From the NCBI GenBank assembly GCA_007827375.1, contig VISH01000002.1, positions 2,319,001 to 2,383,000 on the forward strand: a stretch of 64,000 nt of DNA. Direction: 5' to 3'. The translations under genes and the position numbers were made by a program. Source of the stretch: Alteromonadaceae bacterium 2753L.S.0a.02. Lineage in GTDB: Bacteria > Pseudomonadota > Gammaproteobacteria > Pseudomonadales > Cellvibrionaceae. This document shows, piece by piece, positions 24,971 to 32,986 of the stretch; within the stretch, counting starts at the first letter, position 1, and each line of letters opens with the position of its first letter. The notes beneath the pieces are model-generated. The model saw only the letters and a program-made list of their open reading frames with translations. It had not been told where the DNA came from and did no database searches.

Positions 24971-25825
24971 ATGTTAACCTTAAACAGCCTTAAAATAGCT
25001 TTGCTTTTGGTTGCGTTCCTAATAGCAATGTTTTGGTTGCTTGGTTTTCATGCTCTTAAAAAATACGGAGATTCCATTTATGCGAACATGCGTGCAATTG
25101 GCCCACGCCCCGTGCCCGATCAGGACTATCAGTTTTTAGAGAACAATCCGCGTTGGCATAAAGACGTATTCGAGGTGGAACCCGGGATTCAGTTGCATGG
25201 TGTGGTTAGAGAACCTGAAAACCCATCGCCGACTTCGCCGTGGTTGCTGCTATACCATGCTAATGGTCGGGTTGAGTTCTCGTCATTTCCGCAGTTTGTG
25301 TCTGATCTACTCGATGAAGGCTGGGGATTTGCGGTTTGGACTTATCGAGGTTACGGTCCTTCCGATGGCATAAGCACTAAAACCAGTCTGCGTCAGGATT
25401 CTGTACGTATGGCGGAGCGGCTCCAGCAGCAATGGCATGTCGATGCGGCACAGGTCCGAATTTATGGCTTTTCACTGGGTACTGCACCGGCGACTTATGC
25501 AGCAATGGCGCTTTCTGAACGAGGCTCACCCGCAGCAGGTGTTGTCCTGGTGGCAACGGGTTACAGGCCACCATTTCCGAGTTCTCTGGTTTACAATCCT
25601 TTAACAGAAGTTTCAATACGCGATAAAATCACATCACCAATACTCATGATACATGGTCGCAATGACCGTTCCCATTTGCTTGAAAATGCCGTTGCTGATT
25701 TTACAGCCTTAAAAAAAGCCGATGCTGATTTGCTGCTTGTAAGGGCTGGTCATAACCCAATTGGTTTAGATCAGGTGAAAGACCGGGTACGTAAATTTTT
25801 AGAATCACCTTCCTCGAGAATGTAA
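24971..25825 (+). CDS. membrane-anchored alpha/beta hydrolase
   Basis: This 284-residue protein has an N-terminal hydrophobic helix (residues 6-28) and then an alpha/beta-hydrolase fold, so it should sit on the periplasmic side of the inner membrane or remain anchored facing the cytoplasm. The oxyanion segment is LLLYHANGRV, the nucleophile is Ser in YGFSLGTA, the acid is Asp in HGRNDRSH and the base is His in RAGHNPIG. It begins 34 bases after the megasynthase, with GGAG upstream, so it is probably in the same transcript. It might process or protect against the product, but the link is only positional; such hydrolases are common in general metabolism. Confidence 0.85.
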   Translation: MLTLNSLKIALLLVAFLIAMFWLLGFHALKKYGDSIYANMRAIGPRPVPDQDYQFLENNPRWHKDVFEVEPGIQLHGVVREPENPSPTSPWLLLYHANGRVEFSSFPQFVSDLLDEGWGFAVWTYRGYGPSDGISTKTSLRQDSVRMAERLQQQWHVDAAQVRIYGFSLGTAPATYAAMALSERGSPAAGVVLVATGYRPPFPSSLVYNPLTEVSIRDKITSPILMIHGRNDRSHLLENAVADFTALKKADADLLLVRAGHNPIGLDQVKDRVRKFLESPSSRM

Positions 25826-25852
25826 TTGCACATCTATTATTACTGAATGTCT

Positions 25853-27448
25853 TTATTGAATTGCTGCCTCGGTTTTTTCACCATTCACTGTTCGCATGAG
25901 ACCAAGTGGATTCGCGTTTTGAAGCGCCGTCGGTAAAAGCACATCGGGAACATTTTGGTAACATACGGGGCGCACAAAGCGTTTAATTGCCGCGGTGCCG
26001 ACTGAGGTAAATCTTGCATCGCTCGATGCGGGAAAGGGCCCGCCGTGAACAGTAGCCGAGCAAACTTCCACACCTGTAGGGAAGCCATTAATTACTAACC
26101 TCCCGACCTTTTGTAACAAGCTCTCAATAATGTCTTGATGTTGCTGCAGTTCCTGATCGCTACCGTGTATTGTGCCGGTAAGTTGGCCGTTGAGTGTTTC
26201 TAAGACGCGCTTAATCTGTGCAATGGAATCACAGCGCACCAGTAGAGATGCCGGACCAAATACTTCTTCAAGCAGTTCGCTGTCGTTAATGAAATCTACG
26301 GCATTCACGCTGAATAGAGCGGCCGCTCCGTAATAGCCAGAGGTTTCGTCGATGTCCTTGCCTTTCGCAACACATTGGATATCTGGGTGGTTTTGAAGTC
26401 GTTTCAGCCCCGACGCATAGTTCGCGCATATGTTGGCATTAAGCATGATTCCCGCCGGTGTTGCTTCTAAGGCATTGGCGCAGCTCGTGATAAAGCGATT
26501 GAGATTTGCATCTTCAAGCGCAACTATCAAACCAGGGTTTACACAAAATTGCCCGGTACCTAAAGTGAGTGACGCCGTAAACCCTTGTGCAATTTCTTCA
26601 GCGCAATTTTGCAGTGCCTGCGGTAGTAAAATGACAGGGTTGATGCTGCCCATTTCCGCAAAAACAGGAATGGGCTCTGCACGCGCTGCAGCTAAACGTG
26701 AGATGGCCATACCGCCTTTTGCGGAACCGGTAAATCCAATGGCTTTTATTCCGGGGGCTTCGATGAGGGTGCGGCCGGCAAGGTCATCATCACCCAGGAT
26801 GAAACTAAATACTCCAGGCGGCATACCGGTGTTTTCTGCCGCTATCGCCAGTGCCTGAGCCACCAGTTCTCCGGTGCCTGGGTGCGATGCATGGCCTTTA
26901 ACAATGACCGGGCAACCTGCTGCAAGTGCCGATGCGGTGTCGCCGCCGGCGCTGGAATAAGCCAGCGGGAAATTGCTGACAGCGAACACCGCAACCACCC
27001 CCAGGGGATGATTAATCGAGCGTAAATCGGGGCGAGGTGAGGGGCTACGCTCGGGTTGCGCGCTGTCGATGCGTGGCTCGAGATATTCGCCTTTAATGAT
27101 GTACTCGGCGAACATGTTAAGTTGTGCAATGGTGCGAGCCCGTTCGGTTTCGCAGCGGCTGAGCGGATAGCCGCTTTCACGCTGCATAGTGTCCAGGAGT
27201 TCATCACCCAAGGCTGCAATTTGTTCGGCACATTCTGTTAAGAATCGCGCTCGTTCTTCGAGGCTGGTGTTCCGAAAGCGCTGAAATGAATTGGTCGCGA
27301 ATTGTGCAGCGCAGGCTACCTGTGCTTCGCTGGCTTTGGTGTGTTTGGTGGTTAATGCATTACCGGAAGAGGGCTCGTTTGCCTGGAAGTTACCGGCTTC
27401 CCCGGGCTGCCAGCTTCCGCTGATAAGCAGATTTCCTGTGATTGGCAT
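25853..27448 (-). CDS. aldehyde dehydrogenase, 2,5-dioxovalerate dehydrogenase type
   Basis: This 531-residue NAD(P)-dependent aldehyde dehydrogenase resembles alpha-ketoglutarate semialdehyde (2,5-dioxopentanoate) dehydrogenases of sugar-acid and hydroxyproline catabolism. Visible landmarks are FAVSNFPLAYSSAGGD, VIVKGHASHPGTGE, FTGSAKGG, the general-base Glu in FAEMGSINPV and the nucleophile Cys in GTGQFCVNPG. I started at MPITGNLLISG; an open frame continues to 27529 but the extension looks non-coding. It faces the hydrolase tail to tail. It is likely a catabolic gene unrelated to the polyketide cluster, for example in pectin or aldarate use. Confidence 0.88.
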   Translation of the reverse strand: MPITGNLLISGSWQPGEAGNFQANEPSSGNALTTKHTKASEAQVACAAQFATNSFQRFRNTSLEERARFLTECAEQIAALGDELLDTMQRESGYPLSRCETERARTIAQLNMFAEYIIKGEYLEPRIDSAQPERSPSPRPDLRSINHPLGVVAVFAVSNFPLAYSSAGGDTASALAAGCPVIVKGHASHPGTGELVAQALAIAAENTGMPPGVFSFILGDDDLAGRTLIEAPGIKAIGFTGSAKGGMAISRLAAARAEPIPVFAEMGSINPVILLPQALQNCAEEIAQGFTASLTLGTGQFCVNPGLIVALEDANLNRFITSCANALEATPAGIMLNANICANYASGLKRLQNHPDIQCVAKGKDIDETSGYYGAAALFSVNAVDFINDSELLEEVFGPASLLVRCDSIAQIKRVLETLNGQLTGTIHGSDQELQQHQDIIESLLQKVGRLVINGFPTGVEVCSATVHGGPFPASSDARFTSVGTAAIKRFVRPVCYQNVPDVLLPTALQNANPLGLMRTVNGEKTEAAIQ

Positions 27449-27624
27449 TGGGTTCGCTCCCCGCGCTACACAACATATTATTTTCTGGTTGGCTGATAGG
27501 CTGCGCCATGGTAACCAAAAAGTAATCACGGGTATACCCGCCGTAACAAGTGAGCTTTTTATGAAGGTAGATTCTGTCTATTTTTAATTCGGCACTCTTC
27601 GATAAAAGGGTGTTTCTTAGGGAT

Positions 27625-28548
27625 TTACAAACAGCTAACCTTATTGCGTCCTGCGCGCTTGGATTCATACATGGCTTTATCGGCACGATTAAACAAACTG
27701 TCGGCGTCGTCGCTATCTTCCAAATGAGCCACGCCAATACTGATGGTTCCACAGTAATCTGTTTCATTAAATCGTACGGGCGACATAGCAACTTGCACGC
27801 GGATTCTTTCGGCAGTCAGTGCCGCATGTTGTAAGCTGGTGTTGTTTAGCAGCACTACGAATTCTTCACCGCCAAAGCGGAATACCTGATCGGTTTCTCT
27901 CAGACTGTGCTCCATGCCTGTCGCGAGGTGTTTTAGGAATTTATCGCCGCATTGATGTCCGTAACTGTCGTTAACCGCTTTGAAGTGGTCAATGTCTATT
28001 ACCAACAGCGATAAATCCAATTTGTGCCGTTGTGCTAATTTTACTTCACGAGAATAAGCGGCTTGCCAAGCGGCTTTATTTCCGATGCCGGTTAGCGGAT
28101 CACGCAGGGAATTGTGGAGCGCCTGTTGGTAGAGCAGAGCATTTTTCAATGGGTAATAAAGTACGCCTAGTAACATTTCCAATGCGGCCAACTCCACTTC
28201 CACAAATTTTTTCGCACGACTGAAAATGATTTTTCCCAGGTGTTGATCATTCGCTGCTATGGAATAACTGGCGGTGTGTACCCGCATTTGGCCGAGCTGA
28301 TAGCTGGTTGCGTTGTTTGGTGTTTGGTAAGTCATGCCGGAAAGAGTGACTGCTTCTTGGATATTGCTAAAAAACATTTCCAGAGTGGTACGCAGATCGA
28401 GTGAGCACTGTAAATTGTGCGCCAACTTAAATTGCATATCTCGTATTTTATTTTCAACAGGAAATCCATTAACGCGTTGTTCATGCGCGGTTTTCGCTGG
28501 GGTGCTTGCGGTGTCGCTCGACTGCTGACTGTTCGCCAATGTGACCAT
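27625..28548 (-). CDS. GAF-like domain diguanylate cyclase
   Basis: This 307-residue cytoplasmic protein should make c-di-GMP from two GTP. Residues about 35-140 look like a divergent sensory (GAF-like) domain, and about 145-305 are a GGDEF domain with DPLTGIGNK, DIDHFKAVND and an intact GGEEF (about 227). An RETD motif five residues before GGEEF is a complete I-site, so product inhibition is expected. It has no membrane segment. The stop is followed by a 177-base gap to the neighbouring dehydrogenase start, with no obvious terminator. Confidence 0.92.
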   Translation of the reverse strand: MVTLANSQQSSDTASTPAKTAHEQRVNGFPVENKIRDMQFKLAHNLQCSLDLRTTLEMFFSNIQEAVTLSGMTYQTPNNATSYQLGQMRVHTASYSIAANDQHLGKIIFSRAKKFVEVELAALEMLLGVLYYPLKNALLYQQALHNSLRDPLTGIGNKAAWQAAYSREVKLAQRHKLDLSLLVIDIDHFKAVNDSYGHQCGDKFLKHLATGMEHSLRETDQVFRFGGEEFVVLLNNTSLQHAALTAERIRVQVAMSPVRFNETDYCGTISIGVAHLEDSDDADSLFNRADKAMYESKRAGRNKVSCL

Positions 28549-28781
28549 AACTGTGTCCTGGTTTAATACCTCTAAAACTCGCAGGTGACAAAAATTACAA
28601 TGCCTCTACTGCCTATTAGCGACTTTCATGCCAAGCATAAAGTTAAAAAAAATAACAATAAAATCAATGGTATAAAGGTGGTCTGTGAGGCTGATCTCAA
28701 AATCAGCCAAAAAATTGGCAGAGTGTCGGCGAAAAATTTCGGGTGGGTGGCAGCAAATTGCCGCTTTTGACGGTTGCATCG
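28549..28781. other. intergenic stretch between the cyclase gene and cmoB
   Basis: No gene is supported. An A-rich segment (AAAGTTAAAAAAAATAACAATAAAATC, shown in part) lies around 28640-28670 and could hold the promoter of the leftward cyclase gene. A short open frame on the plus strand here has no ribosome binding site or family resemblance. Confidence 0.4.
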
Positions 28782-29771
28782 TTAGTTATTTTTATTAGCG
28801 ATAAAAATCGCACGTAGCGGAGCAGGGTGGCCTTCAGCAGTTTTGTTGGAATCGTTGGGATCGAGGAAATTTGACAGCGATTGGAAACGCATCCAGTCAG
28901 TCGCACGTTGCTCTTGCACCGTAGTTTTGGATACATCGACGCAGCGTATATTATCGAACCCACATTTTGCCAACCAACTTTGTAAAGTTGCCACGGAAGG
29001 TAAAAACCACACATTGTTCATCATGGCGTAGCGGCCTTCAGGAACTAAGACCTCCCCCAAACTACCCTCGATTACCAGCGTTTCCAAAACCAGCTCACCG
29101 CCTGGGCGCAGAGTGGCTTTAAGCTCCAGAAGGTGATCCATTGGAGACCGGCGGTGGTAGAGCACACCCATCGAAAAGGTTGTATCGAAAGCTTCGAGCT
29201 TGGCAGGCAGGGCTTCAATACCAATTGGTAAGACATCAACGGCGATATCCCCCAGGAAGTGCTTCAGCATATAAAACTGCACTACGAATCGCGGTGATGG
29301 ATCGATACCGACAACGCGGCCGGCTCCGGCTTCCGCCATGCGCCAGCAGTGGTAGCCGTTACCACAACCCACATCCAATACCCAGCGCTGCGAAAGATCG
29401 CTGATATGGGGCGCAAGCCGTTGCCATTTCCAATCTGAGCGCCACTCGGTATCGATAGCGGTTCCAAAGATCTCATAAGGGCCCTTGCGCCAGGGGATGA
29501 GCTGTTTAAGCGCCTCGGTGATTTGCGCGTGTTCTGGGTTGCTAACAGCATGCCTTGAGCCAATGCGCACGGTATCCGAGAGGTCGTAGTCGTGGGTGCT
29601 GACTGCGGGCAAGGTACGCAACGCAGCGTACCAAGCCGGTAAGTCGCCGTACCTCTGTGTCGAGAGCCCGCTGGCAATATTGGCCGGCAGCGCTTCAGCC
29701 CAGGCAGAGAGCTGTGGAGATTTTGCTTTCAGTGCCTGCAGTAAAGTGGAAAAATCGATTGGGCTATGCAC
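28782..29771 (-). CDS. cmoB: tRNA U34 carboxymethyltransferase CmoB
   Basis: CmoB transfers a carboxymethyl group from carboxy-SAM to 5-hydroxyuridine at position 34 of tRNAs, forming cmo5U. The 329-residue length fits the family. Motifs are VRIGSRH, WRKGPYEIFG, IDTEWRSDWKW, the SAM-type site LDVGCGNGYHCWRM and GVLYHRRSPMDHL. I chose the GTG at 29771 (VHSPIDFSTLL), which overlaps the end of cmoA by 8 bases; the frame stays open to 29843 but the extra residues are the cmoA 3' end read in another frame. It forms an operon with cmoA. Confidence 0.96.
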   Translation of the reverse strand: MHSPIDFSTLLQALKAKSPQLSAWAEALPANIASGLSTQRYGDLPAWYAALRTLPAVSTHDYDLSDTVRIGSRHAVSNPEHAQITEALKQLIPWRKGPYEIFGTAIDTEWRSDWKWQRLAPHISDLSQRWVLDVGCGNGYHCWRMAEAGAGRVVGIDPSPRFVVQFYMLKHFLGDIAVDVLPIGIEALPAKLEAFDTTFSMGVLYHRRSPMDHLLELKATLRPGGELVLETLVIEGSLGEVLVPEGRYAMMNNVWFLPSVATLQSWLAKCGFDNIRCVDVSKTTVQEQRATDWMRFQSLSNFLDPNDSNKTAEGHPAPLRAIFIANKNN

Positions 29772-30501
29772 AGGGCTTAAAGGCAAGTAATGACGAAAAA
29801 TTAAAGCACTGAAACCATAATTCAGTGCCGGTAAACCCGGCATTTGCCAAGCGCTGAGTGTGCACGTTGAGGGATTCCGGGATCAGCACGTTTTCCAATG
29901 CGGTGCGTTTGCGGGCTATTTCGAGGTCGCTATAACCATTGGTTTTTTTGAAATAGTGATGCAGCTCAGTCATAAGCTGATCATGGTGTTGATCGTTAAA
30001 GGTAAGTTTTTCTGAAAGGATCAATACGCCGCCCGGTCGCATACCGTTATAAATACTCTGTATCAGTTCGGCACGCTCTGCTGGAGCAATAAACTGCAGG
30101 GTGAAATTCATTACGACCACCGACGCATTGTGCACCTCTGTGTGCTGAACATCTTCACAACGAAGATCCACCGGTACCTGGCCGGAATCCGCCGCAATTA
30201 TCAATTTGCAGCGTTCGATCATTTCATGCGAGTTGTCGACACCAACAATTTTTACGTCGGCGGCGGCGATACGATGCCGCATCGCAAGGCTGGCGGCACC
30301 CAGGGAACAACCCAGGTCGTAGCAGGTTGAACCACTTTGCGCATAACGCTCTGCAAGTTGCCCCACCATGTGGATGATGGTCATATACCCGGGTACAGAA
30401 CGCTGAATCATATCCGGAAAGACATCCACCACTTTTTGGTCGAACACAAACTCGCCGAAGGGAGCATCGGCGCTAAAGAGTGTGTCTGTTTTGTCTGTCA
30501 T
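29764..30501 (-). CDS. cmoA: carboxy-SAM synthase CmoA
   Basis: CmoA makes carboxy-S-adenosylmethionine from SAM and prephenate for CmoB. The 245-residue protein has the family landmarks DTLFSADAPFGEFVFD, VVDVFPDMIQRSVPGY, the SAM site YDLGCSLGAASLA, GVDNSHEMIERC, and MNFTLQFI. The start at 30501 (MTDKTDTLFS) matches the E. coli N terminus; an ATG six codons earlier is possible. It is translated before cmoB with an 8-base overlap. About 134 bases separate it from the divergent regulator gene. Confidence 0.96.
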   Translation of the reverse strand: MTDKTDTLFSADAPFGEFVFDQKVVDVFPDMIQRSVPGYMTIIHMVGQLAERYAQSGSTCYDLGCSLGAASLAMRHRIAAADVKIVGVDNSHEMIERCKLIIAADSGQVPVDLRCEDVQHTEVHNASVVVMNFTLQFIAPAERAELIQSIYNGMRPGGVLILSEKLTFNDQHHDQLMTELHHYFKKTNGYSDLEIARKRTALENVLIPESLNVHTQRLANAGFTGTELWFQCFNFSSLLAFKPCA

Positions 30502-30635
30502 GGCGGTGCTTGGGAACATAAAGGGGGCGCCATTTTACCTGTCATCGCCGCTAAACGGTAGTTATAACGCCTGCTTCTGTATCAACTACACTTAGGAGTG
30601 ATTTCTTGATTAAGGGTTGAGGGATGAGTTAGCTC

Positions 30636-32255
30636 GTGAGTGGAATCAACTATTCAAAACTGTCGATTCTAATCGTTGATGATTTCAGCAGCTTTCGGAA
30701 TACCGTAAACGGGATGCTGACCGGTTTGGGCGTTGAGCGCATTGAAATGGCAGCGTCGGCAGATGAGGCCATTGGCTGGTGTAGGAACCATTTCTTCGAT
30801 CTGGTTTTGTGCGACTACAACCTGGGTACCGGGCGTACTGGCCAACATGTGTTGGAAGAACTGCGCTATCGCAAACTTATCACCCGGCAAACCTTGTTTT
30901 TAATTGTGTCGGCGGAATCCAGTCGCACCATTGTTATGTGCGCCTACGATTGTGAGCCCGATGACTTTTTAATGAAGCCGATTAATGCGCGTATGTTGCA
31001 GCAACGCATGGATCGCCTGTTGCGACAGCGTCAAATTCTGACACCGGTATATAAGGCGCTTGACGAGCAAAATTACTCCAAAGCCATGGAGCTGTTGATC
31101 GATCTCTCGCTGGCGGAAGATCGCCATTCCGCAATAGCACAGAAACTGCTCGGAAGTTTGTTTGTAAATCAGGGTGAATTTGATAAAGCAGAAAAACTGT
31201 ACACCCGCGCGTTGGAGGTGCGGCAGCTGGACTGGGCGCGATTGGGTCTGGCGCGGGTCAAGCAGGCACGAGGTGAACTCGAATTGGCCGGAAACTGGCT
31301 CGAAAAGATTGTGGATGATAATCCGTTGTTTTTGCCAGCTTACGACGTGCTCGCCGAAAATTGGAACAAGCAAGGCGAGAGCTATAACGTGCAATTTACG
31401 GTGCAGCGTGCTGTTGATATTTCTCCCATGTCGATACTGCGTCAAAAACACCTGGCAAGTGTGGCGCGCGACAATAATGATTTGATTACTGCATTGGATG
31501 CTCAGCGTCGTTCGGTGAAATTAGGGCGGTTGTCCTGTCATGGTCGCGCAGACGATCATTTTAATTTTGCACGGCTGGCTTCTCTCGCGGTTGAGCGACA
31601 AATCGATGTGGACCCTAACATTTCCAACGAAGCATTAGCCGTGTTGGATAGTGCCAAAGAAAATTACAGTTTGAGCGAAGCACAGCAAGCACAATGCAAT
31701 CTGTTAGCCGGACGAATACATGCTTTGGAAAAACGGCCCGACATAGCCGAGCAGTTCTTCGAAGCAGCACAAGAATTTATGGTAAATGTGCCGCTGGATA
31801 TAGATGTTGAAATCGATCGTGTAACGGCCTTGTTGGCGATGAATAAAAAACAACAGGCCGAGGAGCTTTTGGAAGAATTGAAAGTGACTTTCGCCAACGA
31901 TCAACACGCACTGGAGAAACTCGACAGATTCCTAAGTGAGCCTGCCAGCGACAGCAACAGGGAGTTTGTGGCTGCCATCAACCACGAAGGCATTGAACTG
32001 TACAATCAGGGCGCCTTTGATGATGCTCTCGCCTGCTTCGAGCGGGCGCGTAAGCTGTTTCCAAAGCATGTGGGTATTCAACTCAACATCGTGCAGGCCT
32101 TAATCGGTAAATTAAAGTCGGGCAGCAGTGACAATATTGTGATTAATGAATGCCGTAACTCACTGCAACTGGTTTCGACCCTTATCGACGAAGAACACCC
32201 GCAGTTTGATCGGTTTTCGCGTTTAAAAACCATGGCCAATTCGGCCATGTTGTAA
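30636..32255 (+). CDS. response regulator with C-terminal TPR repeats
   Basis: This 539-residue protein has a receiver domain (residues about 8-128) with the acidic pair in LIVDDFSS, the phosphoacceptor Asp in LVLCDYNLG (about 59), Ser/Thr in IVSAES and Lys in LMKPINA. The rest is built of tetratricopeptide-like helical pairs (for example SLFVNQGEFDKAEKLYTRAL and EGIELYNQGAFDDALACFERA), which bind partner proteins. There is no DNA-binding or enzymatic output domain, so it should act by protein contact. It starts with GTG. The adjacent histidine kinase gene begins 15 bases later and is the likely partner. Confidence 0.9.
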   Translation: MSGINYSKLSILIVDDFSSFRNTVNGMLTGLGVERIEMAASADEAIGWCRNHFFDLVLCDYNLGTGRTGQHVLEELRYRKLITRQTLFLIVSAESSRTIVMCAYDCEPDDFLMKPINARMLQQRMDRLLRQRQILTPVYKALDEQNYSKAMELLIDLSLAEDRHSAIAQKLLGSLFVNQGEFDKAEKLYTRALEVRQLDWARLGLARVKQARGELELAGNWLEKIVDDNPLFLPAYDVLAENWNKQGESYNVQFTVQRAVDISPMSILRQKHLASVARDNNDLITALDAQRRSVKLGRLSCHGRADDHFNFARLASLAVERQIDVDPNISNEALAVLDSAKENYSLSEAQQAQCNLLAGRIHALEKRPDIAEQFFEAAQEFMVNVPLDIDVEIDRVTALLAMNKKQQAEELLEELKVTFANDQHALEKLDRFLSEPASDSNREFVAAINHEGIELYNQGAFDDALACFERARKLFPKHVGIQLNIVQALIGKLKSGSSDNIVINECRNSLQLVSTLIDEEHPQFDRFSRLKTMANSAML

Positions 32256-32270
32256 CCACCGGAGTTAGTT

Positions 32271-32960
32271 ATGTCTGAAGCAAATACTATTGATTTTTCG
32301 TTGGTTCTCGCATCAAGCGTACACGACATGAAAAACTCTGTGGGTATGTTGCTGGCATCTTTGGAGTCTGTGATTGAAGACACCCCGCCAACCAATGAAA
32401 TCCAGGCGCGTCGGTTTTCAACTCTGCATTATGAGGCGTCGCGAATCAACAGCGAACTTATTCAGCTGCTCACAATCTACCGCATGCAAAATGAGTTTCT
32501 GCCCGTGCATGTTGATGAGCACTACGTTATCGATATTCTTGAAGACCAGATTGCCCGTAATCACATGTTGATGGAAACCAAAGGAGTAAGTGTTGCGTTA
32601 GATTGTGATCATGATTTGAATTGGTATTTCGATCACGATCTGTTGGGCAGTGTTGTACACAATATATTGGTTAACTGCGTACGTTATACCAATACAGCAA
32701 TACGAATCAGTGCTTCAGTTGATAACGATCTGCTGTGTATTTCTATTGCCGACGATGGTCCGGGTTATCCGCCGGAAATGTTGTGCCGCCCAGCAGGAGC
32801 GGTTGAAGACGCTGAAGTGAGTAAAGGCGGTACCCACCTCGGATTGTATTTTGCCGAAAAAATAGCGGGGTTTCACCGTCAGCATAATCGCACGGGTTAC
32901 ATCGATCTGTACAACGGTGAGCCCCTGGGGGGCGGGGTATTTAAAGTTTATATTCCTTAA
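32271..32960 (+). CDS. small soluble sensor histidine kinase
   Basis: This 229-residue protein is a short histidine kinase with no sensor or membrane segment. The phosphorylation box is SSVHDMKNSVGMLLAS (His about 18), and the ATPase domain has NILVNCVRYT, DDGPGYP and GTHLGLYFAEKIA. An alternative reading is that it acts as a phosphatase or as an output partner of the receiver-TPR protein encoded just upstream, with which it is probably co-transcribed (GGAG before its ATG). It ends inside a long perfect inverted repeat. Confidence 0.88.
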   Translation: MSEANTIDFSLVLASSVHDMKNSVGMLLASLESVIEDTPPTNEIQARRFSTLHYEASRINSELIQLLTIYRMQNEFLPVHVDEHYVIDILEDQIARNHMLMETKGVSVALDCDHDLNWYFDHDLLGSVVHNILVNCVRYTNTAIRISASVDNDLLCISIADDGPGYPPEMLCRPAGAVEDAEVSKGGTHLGLYFAEKIAGFHRQHNRTGYIDLYNGEPLGGGVFKVYIP

Positions 32961-32968
32961 ATACCCCG
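32933..32968. terminator. bidirectional terminator-like inverted repeat
   Basis: CGGGGTATTTAA (32933-32944) and TTAAATACCCCG (32957-32968) are a perfect 12-bp inverted repeat with a 12-base loop. It covers the last codons and the stop of the histidine kinase gene and lies 19 bases before the stop of the convergent protease gene. T runs are weak, so this is a plausible but unproven shared terminator. Confidence 0.55.
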
Positions 32969-32986
32969 TTGCGTTTTGACAATTGA

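Noticed and set aside
25853..27448. Aldehyde dehydrogenase as part of the polyketide cluster
   Set aside because: It is convergent to the cluster, separate in promoter, and closest in motif to a sugar-acid catabolic enzyme.
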